Positions 48,701 through 62,406 are shown, counted from the stretch's first letter. The stretch: 64,000 bases of DNA from Strigops habroptila (GCF_004027225.2 NC_044290.2:2744906-2808905); one strand, 5' to 3'. The notes: generated from the letters alone by a model not told the origin. Program-made: numbers and translations.

Positions 48701-51700
48701 AGCTTTGGAAGCAGGGCTTTACAGTACCAACAAATCCTGTCTGGCAACACGTTGTGTGCTCCCCAGAGCCACAACTGCAGCCACTTGGTTAGAGCTGCAG
48801 CAAGAGGTGCCTTTCCAAGGGGAATTTTCTGAGCAGAATCAATACAGAGCCATCAGGAGCCCCACAGCCAAGACAAGGAATGATCTCTGGTGTTACAGGA
48901 AGCAATAAAACGGTGACAACCTCTGGGCTCGAGAGAGCAATTCCCATCCCAGGAATCCCAGAATAATGGATGCTGCCCACCCATGTCTAACTGGCATTAA
49001 GTCCCCCTAATCCCCAAAGCCACTTCTCTTCTAAGGAACTGCAAATCAATTCAAACCATGGAAAAAAAAAAACAAACAACATAACACTGGGTTAAAAGAT
49101 TTATACTTCACACACACAAAAACCAGACAGAAGTGAACAAAAGCCAGTGCTGGCTATACAGCTAGAGAGCACAAAACAAAGCATTAATGTGACAACTGAA
49201 GACAATGTTTCCACATTCAAAGGTTAGTCCTCATGCAAGAAGCTACAATTAGCACAAGCACACGGACACCCTCTCGGAGCAGAGCTTCGCTGTTGCCTGC
49301 ACAACAGGGAACAGAAAGTTTTGGGAAGGTGGAAGGAGTTTCTATAGGAGACTCAGATGAAACAGAACTGAGTAAACGAAGAAGGATCCAAGAAATAAAA
49401 ATGCTGCTGCCAAAATTAAGAATTGTTCTTCCACTTTAAAGAAATAAACCCTTCAAACATGCAGAAAATCCCTGCTTCCATCAGCAACTGGGCCACAGTG
49501 CAGCCTGGAAATGGTGCTGGCTGCCCAAACACTGAGGACCACTATCCTGAGGGGAAGCCCAAGCACACACTGCTGCAGAACAGCATCCTGGTGTGCAGGA
49601 CAGCTTCATTCTGTAAAGGGATACAGGGCAGGGGGATGGAAACTTCCCCCAGTGCATCTCTAAGGGGGAAGAACAGGAGAGAGAAGTTCCCACTGAACTA
49701 CCAAGCTGCCTTAACCTGGTGCACTCACTAAACAACAGCACATGGTTCCTAAAGCGTAATGTTGCACTGGCAATATCTTTCTTCTACCAGTTTAGAGTGT
49801 TCTCAACCATTTAGTAAAGAAAAAACCCACCACATCCATAAAACACATTCTGCCCTCTAGACCCACAGCAGGGAGGTGGGAAGACTTTACACCCTTGCTG
49901 TGCTGATGCACTTGCTCCTACCTTCTGCCATATGATCAAATGAGAGGGCTGTGCCTCTTCCCCCAAGCTTCTCAGTGCTCTTCACACCCAACACTTCCAC
50001 TTTATTCTTAGCTACTTGCAGAAACCTTAAGAGCTTGGGCACAACAAGGAGTTCCTCTGAGCAAGCAGGGTTATAGTAAGCTCTGGAGATATGTACTAAG
50101 CTCTTTCTTACTGCTGTCCCCATGGCCTAGCTGATGCAGAGCAGCTCAACCCAGGCACTGTTCTTCTATCAGCTCTTTTGTCTTTCCCACTTTCTAGCAT
50201 CCAGGTGGAGAGGGAAAAAATAAAGACTAAAAAGAGGGTAAACTGGCATGAAACCCAAGCAGAGAGTACAACTGCTGCTGTCAACAGGCTCTCACTTCAC
50301 AGGCATGCAGAGCATGTCTCCACAGCCCACTCAACAGTTCCTCCTCAGATGAGAGCTGAAACCTCTGCTGTGTTATTGGCACAACACAATTACCTGTGTT
50401 TGTTCCTGGGCATCCCTTCAGTGCTGCTCCATCCCTCTCTCTTAGCACTGTAATTAGGCTTTAATGGATTCTAGGGGAAGCCAAAGCTTTTGTTCCATGA
50501 TTAGTTTTCCCTATTAAGCAGTTCCAAACCAAATGGGACTGTGCTTCAGCTGCTAATGAAAACATCACATTCAAGCCAGGCAGCAATCAATACGGGAAGT
50601 GGGAAGCAGGAGTAGGCTCTTTATCCTGCCACACAAAGACTCCACAGCCTGCTTTCAGGTAGCACCACTCTGCTGGGTAAACTGGAGCCCGAGGTAAATG
50701 GGAGCCCTGGGTACACTGGAAGAGTGCTCCCTATAGCTTAAAAAGAGCCCCCAAAAGTCAAAAACCACCTGAAACATTTGCTCCTGTGGCCCAGTTGTCA
50801 AAGTGGGGTTTGGGCATACATGAGGCACAGTTTCCCAATTGTACCTTGCTCTTCTGTTTCTCTCTTCCATTAGGCAGTCTTCTAACAAAGCAGAAAGCAG
50901 AAGGGTTTGGATGCTCTTTTCTTAAGCACCAGCTGCAGGAGGCTGTACAAACCTGGCTGAAGCTCTCTGGCTTTTGCTTGCAGGCAGCCAGGCTGCGATC
51001 TTCTGGCCCTATCCTTCCCTGGCAATGGAGAGCTTCCCAGCTACCTGCTGCTCTCCAGCCACTCGCTCTACAGGCATCCCAAAGAAGCAATATTTGATCT
51101 GCATATGTTTGCAGGAGCCTGATTTGGGAATCTGAATAAACTGCTGACATTTCAAATAGCAAACTACTAAAAACCAAGCCCACAGATTGCTCCATGAATT
51201 CAACTTGACTTGGCAAGTTTCATTTAAGAGGAGACAACTCTGTTTTAGAAGCATCTCCAGCTTCTAAAGCATCTCCAGCATCTTCAGCAGCCAGGTTTCT
51301 GACTACTTGCTGTAAATCAGGAGAGAGTACAGGATACACCAGCAAATAAAACCACAACAGACGGATGAAGACCCTCTGAACCAACACATGGATATGGAAC
51401 AAGTTCTCCACAATCCAGCCAGTACCTGGGGAACAGAAGGGGGGATGTCCCTGCCTTGTTACCCTGTCCCTAATACCTCACCTGCCCTTTACCTGTAGGC
51501 TCTCTTGTGCTTTGTGGGCAAAGAAGTTATAGCACATCAGATTTAGTTTGTTATTTTACCCTTGCAACAGGTTAAAGTGTGCGTTGGGGTGTGCACTGGG
51601 ATATTCTGCCTTAAGGACTAAGGAAATCAACTCGCTCAGTGGAGCCATGAGAAAATCCCCTTGTCTGAAACACAAATTGGCAGAACTTGACTTTACTTAC

Positions 51701-54700
51701 TGAAGCAACAGTACAGGAAACCAGTTCTTTTTCCATGATTGAACACAGGCTAAAAACAGGGGAATCAAACCCCACCAGATGAATATTGCTATGAAGAAGG
51801 CCACTGTGCCAGTGCAAAGAGAATAAAGACCTCAAGAGCTGTCCTTGAAAGCTGATGGGACTGCAGGAAAACCTGTGTATCTCTGCTCAAAGACTACTTT
51901 TTCCTCAGTTTTTAATGTCACTTGAGTACAATTTCGTAGCCATAAGAGATGGCTGGTGCATGAGGTTTAACCACCCCTTGAGCTACAGTCTGTCCTTGTT
52001 CATGGAAAACTGGAGACAAAATAGCCACTAGTTTCTCTTGAGATGAGCAATACTCCAACAGATGACTTGAAATGCTCTTTCTGTCACTGCCAGCTCTCTA
52101 AATGCATCCAGACCTGCTCTCTGCCTTCTACCTGACCCACCTCAAAAACCCCAATGAAACTGGGCAAAAAGGTGCGAAAATCTCCTGGCAAATTTACAGC
52201 AGAGACACTCATCATGACAAGGAATATTCCACACCCAAATGCATTCATTTTGGAGGAGCCCTGTTTGTAGGGACAAATGCTTGTGCTCTCAGACTTGTGG
52301 GCTCCTTTCTGTACTCTGTGAGCATCCAAGATCTGAGACTCATAAAATATCCCAGTGCTTGGTTTTATTTCCACCTGCCCATGATGAAACCCTCTCCTCC
52401 ATCTCTATTCACCCAGAGCACAGGGGAGATGCCACCATTTGGCAGGCTGCTTAGAAGTATTTACTGACCATGTTGACCTCACAGCAATCAAACCCCGGAG
52501 ATCTCTTCAGCATCAGGTGGTAGCTGAGCACTGTGGACCAAACCTGAAGCACCCACAACGCAATGGCTCATCTACAGATCCCATGGGGCATCTTTTTAGG
52601 AGAGAGCTACTGAACCAGACAAAAATAGTCTTTACCTGTGGTAATCATGCTGTTGGGTAGGAGCTACTGCCACTAACGACTGTCATCATGCTTAGGAGCA
52701 ATTTAAACCCTGGTTTCTGCCATCTGCAGCACAGTTCTCCTTAGCGGGAGGATACTGTCCTCTACAGATCTCCAAACACTGATGGCAAATTCTTACCCAA
52801 GTAACTACCTGACAAACCCAGAGCAAAGCCAAGAGAGACATCCCCTGCTGAGGTGGTTCTCTGCTGGCAAGAGAAACCCCACTGAAGCTCAGCCTGACTG
52901 CATCCACCAACTGCAACTCCCACTGCAGCTTTCAGGAACAGCTCCAGGGCACAGCAGCGAGGGAATAAATTGATGTTAAACAACCAGAGGGGTGACCTCT
53001 GGCTGTCCCAACCTCCCCCAGGCAGCCCTCCCTCTGCAAATATCCCAGGCACACCCTCTGCTTCAGCAAGAAGAGGCCCAGCAAAGCATCTCCACGCAGA
53101 GAAGTGAAGAGCCCCAGGTCCAGCACACACACACAGACACGTTACCTGGGATGAGGACTGCATTCACAGCAGGATTATAAAAATAAACACAAAATAATTA
53201 AAATGGGTATTTCTTGCCCTCCCTTTCCCCATCCCATCCGTTCCCAGGCCTTACCCACATTGCTGTTATTTTCCTGAAACCCAGCAAGAATATTTGGACA
53301 ACACAGGAAAAAATATGGGGGTGGGAGAGGATTGCCCATGTAAACCCACATAAATATGGACTTTCCTGAATTTCATCACTATTAGTGAGGAAAAAACCCA
53401 GGGTGCTGTGACACATAGAGGGACAACCTCACTGTGCTGCTGTGGGAGGCACACATTAGCTTTTGCTACCCTCCTTCTGGCCGTGCTCCCACTAGATGGC
53501 ATGTTTCAGAGATGGAAACTCCAGCTCCACACTCCAGTACACTGGAGTGACTGGTCTCACCAGCTGCAGAACATGCAGAACTCCATGATGAGCTGGGGAG
53601 GTGGAATAACCCACCAGCCTCAGACATGGCTCTTCCAACATCAGGCCGAGGCAAAAGCCTTTAGCAGCCTTTCCAAAATTCAGACAACGCTGGATCTCGT
53701 TTCTACAGGCACCTCCCTAGACCCCATCTCAGCTCCTGACCAGTTCTTGGTTTCCCAGCACTAGTTTATTCATAACTAACGATTCAAGTGATGTTTTATG
53801 AGACCTGAGTTTCGTGTTTTGCTGTGGCACAATCTATATGCCCTATTCCTAGGCTGAGGACAGGTGTTCTCAGATCTTAGAGCCCTCCCAGGTCTCTTTT
53901 TACTCATCTCCTTTGTTAAGGCAATGACCTTTTCTCTCTCTGTATACAGGACCTCACTCTCCTCCCAAAGAACAGGTCTGAGGACTTGACAACAAGACAG
54001 AAAACATCTGTCATCAAAATGCTGAACCCAGGGCAGAGAAGAGGTGCTCACCTCCAAAATCTTACCCCTGCTCCTGTCGTGAAAGCACATTTTAGACACA
54101 GAGGCTACCTCAGCAGAGAGAAGGCATTCCCTACCCAGCCAAGAGGATACACAGTGCAGTGATCCCCCACTTTAGGGACTCACCTGGTCTCTTGACTGGC
54201 TTCTTGGTGGGAGTGTCCTTCCTTTTGTTCTGGATGGCAGGGGAATAGGGAACCCCCGCAGAGGAGCTGTTCTTACGGAAATGGTCCTTCAGCCCCTTGA
54301 CGGAGCGGTCGAGCTGGACCGAGCGGATTTGGAAGTAAACTGTCATGAAATCTACAGAGACAAGGTAGAAACAAGGTTATAAGCAAACAGGGAACAGTAC
54401 GGGGAACCCAACCTCTCCTGAAACATTCTGAGCCCCTAAGGGGACTTATTAGCATTGATGTGGGGCCCCAAGGAAATGTTTTCCCCTCACAGAGCCTCTC
54501 CAAAAGCAACTTCTTCCCTCCTCTGCAGTATTCATCCCAGCCCTCCCACCACACACAACATGAAGTCTGTGCACTGCTACAAGAGCACATCAGCTGTGGA
54601 ACTGATGGGAGACATCTGTGCAGGACACTGTCAGCTCAAGGGCTCAGCTTGTAGGATAAGAGGCTTTACACACTTCAGGATTCAGGGTGCTCAGGAACTA

Positions 54701-57700
54701 AATGAGGTGTTCATTATTTAAAAGCAGAACACAAACTGACTGACAAACTATGCTACACATGCTTGAGTTGCCTTTGATCATGGACAAATTCTTAAGCAGC
54801 TTTTAAAGATGTTTGTTGTACTTGGTAAGCACAGTAATCCCCCCTCTGAAGTGAATGGCTGAGGTGGGGGTGATTCTAGGAGCTCCATGTATGCGAAATA
54901 CAGGTTTTCCTGTAACAATTCCACAAAGTCAATCACTCCCACAGGAAAAGTTAATAAAGGAGTATAAAGCTGCAGGCAGATTTTGGTGCTGCAGAACAAC
55001 AAAGATGTATGTACTGACTGAAGAAAGTCTCTGGGCTGCTTTCTCCCTGCCCTTGGTCACATTTAATCTGTTCATAAATAGTTCCCAGATGGGAGTAAGT
55101 GACCAGTGTCTTGCACATTAATAACACCTGAGCACTAGACAGCTGCAGCTCCATCAGGAGGCATTAGAGCTGCAAGTTAAATGGATTTCTGCTATAGGAC
55201 AGACCAGGCACTAAGATACATTGTTCTTTATTTATCCAGCTCTTTCTCTCCTGGTATCCCCCAGGAGATCATTTTGTAACTGACAAACGATCACTTCAGT
55301 TGCACTCCTAACACTGTAAAAAAGTGGGATCTTCAGGTGACTGGAAGAAGACTGAACTACTCACCTGAAAGGTGCCACTGAGGCAGCCACTAGTTTTGCT
55401 GCTGCTGCTTCCACCAGCAGTGTGCCTGGGGGTTTGTTAACCCCAGCAGCACCTAGCAGAGGCTTCACGGCTGATGTACAAGCCAAGCTGTGCAGTGCCA
55501 CACACAACCCTCAACACCCTACTTCTGGTCTCAACCACACGTTGTAAGTAGCTGGAGAGCGCTCCCCCAATACACCACTACCAGGGAACAGCAGGCAGCA
55601 CTAACCTTGATTCCTGCCATTCTCCACCAGCCAGCCGGAAATGCGGATGATATCATGCAGGACACCCTCTGGGAGGTGCTCCAGAAACATCTCCTCCTGA
55701 GGCTCCATGTCATCATCCCCGCTGATCAGGTCCAGGATGAGGATGGGTGGCACTGGCTTGGTGTGCCGTGTCATCAGGCTGCGGAACTCGGACTCCAGGG
55801 ACTCCTTGCCCCTCTCAAAGAGGGATTTCTGGCACAAAACAGGAGGAGAGAAGCAGGACAGAGATTCTGTAATCAGTCCCTCACGAATCTTTCATAAAAT
55901 CACAGACTGGTTTGGGTTGGAAGGGACCTTAAAGCTCACCCAGTGCCAAGCCCCTGCCCAGTCTAGTCTAGTGCAGGGATACCTCACCCTAGACCATGTT
56001 GCCCAAGGCTCTGTCCAACCTGGCCTTGAACACTGCCAGGGATGGGGCAGCCACAGCTTCTCTGGGCACCCTGTGCCAGCGCCTCAGCACCCTCACAGGG
56101 AAGAGCTTCTGCCTTAGATCCAACCTGAACTGTCCCTGTTTCAGTTTGAACCCATCACCCCTTGTCTTATCATTACAGTCCCTGATGAAGAGTCCCTCTC
56201 CAGCATCCAAAGTATTTCTGCATAAGAACATACTTTCTGCAGTGTTTCTAACCACTGTCAAGCACCACATGGTTCAAACTCCAACAACATCTGTACGTAA
56301 GAGACTTTTAAAGCTAATTAAATAATAAAAAATACTGCTTGGGAATTGCTGGGTCTTCAAGTGTGACTTAGACACATCTCCCATTCTGCTCAAGCAGTTG
56401 GAGGACCAACAAGAGCTACTCAAGAGGAGGCAAACATGCAAGTGTTAAGAAGACACTTGCACCACACATGCAAGTTTTAAGAAGAACATGGAGCTGTTGG
56501 AGAAAGTCCAGAGGAGGCCACGAGGATGAGCAGGGGCTGGAGCACCTCCCATATGGAGACAGGCTGAGAACATTGGGGCTGTTCAGCCTGGAGAAGAGAA
56601 GCTGCGTGGAGACCTCAGAGCAGCTTCCAGTGTCTGAAGGGGCCTACAGGGATGCTGGAGAGGGACCTTCATCGGGGACTGTAGCGATAGGACAAGGGGT
56701 GATGGGTTCAAACTGAAACAGGGGAAGTTCAGGTTAGATCTAAGGCAGAAGCTCTTCCCTGTGAGGGTGCTGAGGCGCTGGCACAGGGTGCCCAGAGAAG
56801 CTGTGGCTGCCCCATCCCTGGCAGTGTTCAAGGCCAGGTTGGACACAGGGGCTTGGAGCAACCTGTTCTAGTGGAAGGTGTCCCTGCCCGGGGCAGAGGG
56901 TTGGAACTGGGTGATCTTAAGATCCTTTCCAAACCGAATCCATTCTAGGATTCTATGATATGCTTTCAGAAGTCCTACTGGTGCAATGCATAGAGAGAGC
57001 AGAACCCCACAAGCAGAAATGCTGCCCAGTGTAGACTTCATCAGACCCCAAAACAATCATTTCTTCAGCTGTGCCCAAACACCCTCCTCACCAGCAGCAA
57101 GGCTGAGAGCCTCTCACAGCACGAGGCTGAGCAGCAGGGCTCCATCTGTCCCTATCTCACCCACGTGAGGTTCCAAACCCATGACCTACCACACGGTTCA
57201 GCTCTGGGCTGTCCGGATTGTTGTCCTGGAAATATTCCACTGCCTTCTGGATTTTGTCCATGCAATTCAAGTATTCCTCCAGCCTCCCAGTGGGGCTGAA
57301 AAAAAAACCAAAAATAAAAGCAGTGCCCCAAGAAGCAAAGAATGAAGTTATTAAGAAAGCACCAGACCAAACTCAAGATAAAAATAACAAGGAACATTTC
57401 AATTCCCTTTTCTTCAACCAGGAGATCATCATGGGATCCCCTTTTGCCTCCACTCAGTGCCACAGCAGAATACCCAATCCACGCAGCAAGTGCAGAGGTA
57501 CTGATGACTGAGCAGCACACAACTCACAGCTTTGCCTTCTCCCACCCCAGAGAAGGGCCATCACAACACCTTCCCAAAGGCTGAAGGCAGGCTCCAGAAC
57601 TGGGTGCAGTGACAACATCAGCAGTGCAGGAAGAACCTTTGGGAAAATGATTGAGGAAAAGAAAGAAGCCACCAATACGAATGAACTTCATATAGCAGCA

Positions 57701-60215
57701 TGTCTGCTAAACCTGGAAGAGACACCAGTGCCGAGCCTGAGCAGACTTTGCCCTCTGGGGATTGCTGAAGGTCAAGTGAAGCAGCTTCACTGTGGTAGGG
57801 AAAGAGTGTGGGAAGGGTACAAGGAACCCTCTGATGAGCGTGTGGAATCAGCTCCCCCACCTCCATCCTGAAAGTTCACGAGGATGAAGCTCCCCAGCAA
57901 GATGTAGCTGCTCAACTCACCCTTCTTTTATGATCTTCTCTGTGTCCTTAGCCACGTGGTAGTAACTGATGACATGATCCAAGCAGGACAGGGTCTTCTC
58001 CACATTCTCCTGCAAGCGCTGCAGGTTCTCTGTCTGTTTATAGACCGGGATGATGGAGTTCTCCAGCTTCATCAAACGACTTTCAAAGGAGGACAGGATA
58101 GCAACCTACAACACCAAGAAAGAAAGAGAGCTGAGGACATCCTTCCACATGGATCCACATAGTAGGGTAGTAGTTACAGCAAGGCAATCAGGGACCTTCA
58201 GGTCCCAGTGTCTCTTTTGGGGCTCTGCTATTGATTTCTCCTTAGGTTGGCTCTTTAATCCCTCTATGCCCTGATTTCAATTCATAATCACAAAACAGAT
58301 CACCTGCCCTACAGAGATGGGCCAATCTTGAATCAAATGTTTGCAAAGTGTGAAGATAACTTCTCAGCACATCCTAAGGAGGAGCAAAGTTTCATTTGAC
58401 AGCATGAACAGCCACAGGAACAGCCTAGAGCTGCCCTAGGTAAAAAGGACAACAGCATAAACCAGCAGCCACTTTGCTCCATACCCACGCATGAGATGCA
58501 CAACATGAAGGCACAGGACCAGTACAGCTAAAACCTTCTTAACCATCACAGACATTTGTTTCTTAAAAGGGATTGTGACATTGCTTCTAAACCATAGTAA
58601 GCTCATAAAGGGTGCCTTAGTGTCATCTCTTGTAGGCCAAAATGCAATTCCTTCAAGATTCACTCTTATGTTACATTTTCCACACTTCTCTAGTGACGTC
58701 TTTATGACCTTCTTATAGCACTGAGCCCCAAACTGGACACAGTGTAGTAGCAGGGGGCTAAAAAGCCATTAGACCACAATAATTACTTCCTACCTCTTAA
58801 ACAGAACACTTTCAAAATAAAACTCCAAACAAGACCTGACTTTATGAAGCAACAACATGATGCTGTTGCACAAACTAGTCTGAGGTCTATTAATACCTCT
58901 TCCCAAGAGGGGACAGACCATAAAGAGACAAAGCCAACAGCTCATTTGAGCCCTCATCAAACCAGGAGAGAAGCTTAGGACTGAAACATTCATCAAGTGG
59001 CAAGTGGTAAATGCCCCATCCCTGGCTGTGTTTAAGGCCAGGCTGGATGGAGTCTTGAGTGACGTGGTCTAGTGTGAGGTGTCCCTGCCCATGGCAGGGG
59101 GTTGGAACTAGATGATCTTAAGGTCCTTTCCAACCCTTACTATTCTATGATTCTATGAGCAGTTCTCCCTTTTGCCCAGGCAGTGAAGTGCAAAACACAA
59201 ATGCAAAGCAAGTGGTTCATTACTTTGTACTCCTCAGATGGGCACAGTGACAGCCTTGAACACAGTTTCTCCTAATAAAGAGTAAACCCAGGTCCAAAAT
59301 TAGGACTGAATTTCAAGGACCAACTTACCATGTTCTTCGTGAGCTGGTCACTCTTCTCAAGGCTATCTTTGATGAAGGACAGAGTTAATTCTTCCTGCCA
59401 GTAGGATGAAAAAACACTCTTCAATTCTGAACACCAAGCATTTAAGTCACTCAATATTACATGAAGGTTTTTCCAGGTCCTGGCAAACACTGCAGCAAAC
59501 CACACTTGGTTTGATGCTGAGGCCACCCACCTCTTCATAGAAATCAGGGCAATTGACCCAAGGTGAGAGACACACAACATCATGAGTCAGGTTTTTATGG
59601 ATTACTTGTTTCCCTTCAATAGCACGAGCCTTAGCACACTGAAGTCACAGCACAAGATAAAACTAATACCTTTACCACAGAGGCACACGGACTGAGAGCA
59701 CACATTTCCCTGCCATAGCACAACAGAGTGGCTGCACAGGCATCACCCAAACCCCATGCACAGCCACGAACTCAAGTGGCCAATGCAAAGCAACCACCGA
59801 GAGCTGTTTTCAAGTCAGCAAAGCCCAGGGATAGGGAAAGAACAGAAGCCTCCAAGAGCTGGCCTTGGGCTGGGTCTGAGGACCTGAGCCCCAAGAGGCT
59901 CCCAGGCCCTAAGAGAGGGCGCACAGGCCCGAAGGGGTGGGGTAGAGATAGCCCTGACCGTGACACCCAGGGCCGCAGGCGCTGAAGCAGACCTGGGGAT
60001 GCTGCCGGGCCCGGAGCGGGTGACGAGGCTCTCCGGGGGTCCCGGCTCGCTCCCGGGCCCGGTGGGCACCCCCAGGCCCGTCCTCTCAGCAACGCGCTGG
60101 GGCTACGAGCGCAGGCCCCGGCCGCACCCGCAGCACGTCCCGGCGCCAGCCCCACCTGCTTGAGCTTGTACTCGATCTCCCTCCTGCGGGCCGACACCTC
60201 CTCGGTGGGGATCAT
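36724..60215 (-). CDS. EXOC7: EXOC7 (Exo70), exocyst complex component 7
   Basis: Twenty exons join in frame, in transcript order: 60156-60215, 59329-59394, 57921-58105, 57190-57295, 55606-55828, 54184-54351, 48059-48151, 46996-47064, 45545-45690, 45068-45220, 44279-44377, 43615-43677, 43224-43290, 39758-39823, 38942-39062, 38445-38540, 38099-38162, 37518-37559, 37218-37351, 36724-36826. The total is 2124 nt, 707 residues. A 39-nt cassette exon (40832-40870) would give 720. Exo70 binds PI(4,5)P2 and Rho-family or TC10 GTPases and docks the exocyst and its secretory vesicles at the plasma membrane. The N-terminal coiled coil begins [20 protein letters not shown]. The rest is the all-helical Exo70 rod. 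The basic KERFK segment (exon ending 37518) belongs to the phosphoinositide-binding face, and the C-terminus is LFDTSA. All junctions are GT-AG. The extra exon present in the longest human isoform between the exons at 48059 and 47064 was not found. Confidence 0.97.
40832..40870 (-). CDS. EXOC7: EXOC7 alternative microexon (39 nt, 13 codons)
   Basis: A TTGTAG acceptor and a GTAAGC donor flank exactly 39 bases. Inserted between the exons ending 43224 and starting 39823, it keeps frame and adds [13 protein letters not shown] before the conserved ETSSSA segment. I recall the same insert from mammalian EXOC7 isoforms, which supports a true cassette exon. It lies in the helical rod between the middle and C-terminal domains. 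Inclusion is expected to be regulated by tissue, but the sequence alone cannot show that. Confidence 0.85.
48152..54183 (-). other. EXOC7 intron 6, about 6 kb
   Basis: The largest EXOC7 intron. It holds a CR1 fragment at 48361-48550, a short A-rich run near 49062 and otherwise unique sequence. A homeobox-like AT-rich stretch at about 50380-50600 (several TAAT cores) may be conserved. No additional exon was recognised. Confidence 0.6.
48361..48550 (-). mobile_element. CR1 LINE 3'-end fragment
   Basis: Begins CAGAATCATCATGGAACAGT and passes through the standard CR1 blocks. About 190 bp in EXOC7 intron 6, near exon 7. Confidence 0.9.
55893..56209 (-). mobile_element. CR1 LINE 3' fragment, left arm of an inverted pair
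   Basis: In EXOC7 intron 4, about 65 bp from exon 5. It carries a TCTAGTCTAGTGCAGGGATA variation in the 3' block. It faces the inverted copy at 56478-56960. Confidence 0.92.
56478..56960 (+). mobile_element. CR1 LINE 3' fragment, right arm of an inverted pair
   Basis: About 480 bp, ending GGATTCTATGA. Together with 55893-56209 it forms inverted repeats separated by about 270 bp within the same EXOC7 intron. Confidence 0.93.
58690..58760 (-). mobile_element. Possible old CR1 internal fragment
   Basis: The stretch around CTGAGCCCCAAACTGGACAC resembles an internal CR1 region in inverse orientation, but it is short and diverged. Confidence 0.35.
59011..59158 (+). mobile_element. CR1 LINE 3' end with terminal ATTCTATG repeats
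   Basis: It starts at TGCCCCATCCCTGGCTGTGT and ends with two tandem ATTCTATG units, the CR1 3' hallmark. It lies in EXOC7 intron 2. Confidence 0.92.
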
Positions 60216-60560
60216 CCTGCCGCGCTCCGCCGCTCGCTGCCGCAGCCCTCAGCCCCCTCCGCCGCCCGTCACTGCCGCGCCGCCATCCCAGGAGCGGCGA
60301 GACCCGCCCTGCGCCTGCGCGGCGGGGCCGGCCGCCATGTGCCGCGGGGCACCGCAACCAACAGGAGCAAGCGCAGCGCCCCCGTGTGCGGCCATCTTGG
60401 GAGTGGCGGGAGGGCGGCGCCGCCATGTTGGCAGTGTCATGGCGGGCGGGGGGCAGCGGAGAGCCAGGTCCTCGAACCGCGGCCCTCGGGTCCGGGGGGA
60501 GCTCCAGGGCCACCCAGCTCCCCCCTGCTGAGGTGACCGTGCCCGCTGTGCCGCGCAGCC
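59880..60560. promoter_or_regulatory. EXOC7: CpG-rich promoter of EXOC7, possibly bidirectional
   Basis: Dense CpG over exon 1 and upstream. An NRF1-like TGCGCCTGCGC lies at 60310-60320. YY1-like elements lie near 60390 (GCCATCTTGG) and 60420 (GCCATGTTGG). There is no TATA box. A short plus-strand frame begins at 60438 with no recognised product. CpG islands like this often fire both ways, but there is no evidence of a gene on the other side. Confidence 0.7.
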
Positions 60561-62406
60561 TGAGGGAGAAGCAAGGTGTGGAGATTATAGAGATGTGGGC
60601 CCAGGGAAATGAAGTGAATCTGAGTTACAGGCACACAGGCGGTTGCAGGGTGCTCAGCCCGTGTCCTGCAGCCGTTTAACAGAAGGAAAAGCCGCCCACC
60701 TCAGGGAGGCAGCCATCCTCCCCCTCCTGCAGCACGGGTGGCGAGGGCAGCTTTATCGCACAGGCAGGCAGTTACAGAGCTCTGCTTCCTCATAAACCAC
60801 TTCCAGCTGGGAGCAGGGAGCTGGTTTTATCAGCACCAACAGCCCCAGCCTCTCACCGTGTTGTGCTGCTGTGAGGCAAAGCGCCTGCCATGCAAAGGGA
60901 CTGGTGTGTTCCATCCATCTTCCCCGTGTCAAACCACGCCAGGCTTTGGAAAGGAGCTGAAACAGCCTGAGGAGCCTCTTTTGTTCATCAACTTCATAAC
61001 TCACCTTATCGTGCCGCAAACAGCTGTTCTCTGGCTGCTGCGAGGGGCAGTGCACAGCCAGGGTGATGTTTTCTGCGTGTGACATTGCCTGCTCGTGTTT
61101 TGTGGGGACATCTGCTAGAAGGGATCTTGTCCTGTGGGTGCAAGAGAGAAGATCCCTGTGTGGGGTCAGTGCCCAGCGCTTCCTGTGCTTTTCCCCGCTG
61201 GGCTGGTGTGATGGGGAAGGCTTTTTATCCTGTACAGCAGAGCCGACTCTTCCATAGCAATCCATGCTAACACTCACCTCATCATTCTAAAGGGCAGGCA
61301 GAGCCACATGGAAATCTCCCCTCCCTGAGCCTGGGGAACAATTCTGTGTGCTTCCCCTGCGTAACTGTCTGTCTCCAGCAAAAAAGGCTCCTTCACCCCG
61401 TCATGGGGAGACTGAGCCCTTGGAGCAAAGAGGGGAGCTGGAATAGAAGCACCCAGCCCATGTCCCAGCTGCAAAGTGAGGTGCAATGCCACATCCAAGG
61501 GGAAGCGGCAGGAAAATCCTGGCTTGCTGCTCAAGAGAGTCAAAGCAGCAGGGGTTATTCCTGGCAAAATAAACCAGAAAGGACAGGAATGCTGCAGTTT
61601 GAACATGTGTTGGAATAAAGTGCAAAAGGGTGTGAAGTGCAGCCGGGACCGAGCCCATCCCTGGCTGTTTCTCCAGTGGAATGGCAGCTCCGAGACAATC
61701 CCAGTCGCATTCCCGCCGCCTTCCCGCCGCAGTGCTGCTTCCCGCCCTGCAAACCGCCAGTCCCCGCTGCCCAGGAGGAATTGCTTTTCATGGAGGATGA
61801 AAGACAGATCTGGTGACTCAGCAGTGGCGTGGAGGAATGCAAGTCACCCTCTGCTTCCTCCTCCACGAGACAGAACAGGGAGGAAAAGCCCCTTTTTCTT
61901 CCTGGAGAAGGGATTTTCATCCACGTGGCTGTGCTCACTATCAGCACGGGTACAGAGGAGGAAAGCTGAATAAGGATTGCACCCTCAGTGCAGTGTTCAG
62001 TGAGGGCTTCACTGCGATAAGAGAGCCCCCGAGTGCCTTTTGCTGGTTCCAGTGCTCCGTAAACCCAAGACACGGGATCAGTTGGGAGCCCAGCACCTCT
62101 GGGGTGTGGAGGGTTCGAACGTCATGGCCCCGTTGTCCAGCAACGGGAGTTTTCACCACCACAGGCATGAGGAAATGGCTCCTGCTGGTGGGGACGTGAC
62201 ACTCGCTTCTCCCCGAGGACAACGTGTTCCGGGTGTTGGTCACCCAGAGGCTTCAGAAAAGAGAATTCACCTGATTTGCAGGTGGGGAAACTGAGGCAGA
62301 GAGGGGCTGGGCTTTGCCTGCTCAGGATTTGGCTCCCAGTCACTGGGAAGACCCAGATATCCCCCAAATCCACGTTTCTATCAGTTACCTTTATGGTGGC
62401 GAAGTT

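Noticed and set aside
60160-60531. Plus-strand frames at the EXOC7 promoter as a divergent gene
   Set aside because: Short, arginine/proline-rich translations typical of CpG islands, with no splice structure or recognised homology.
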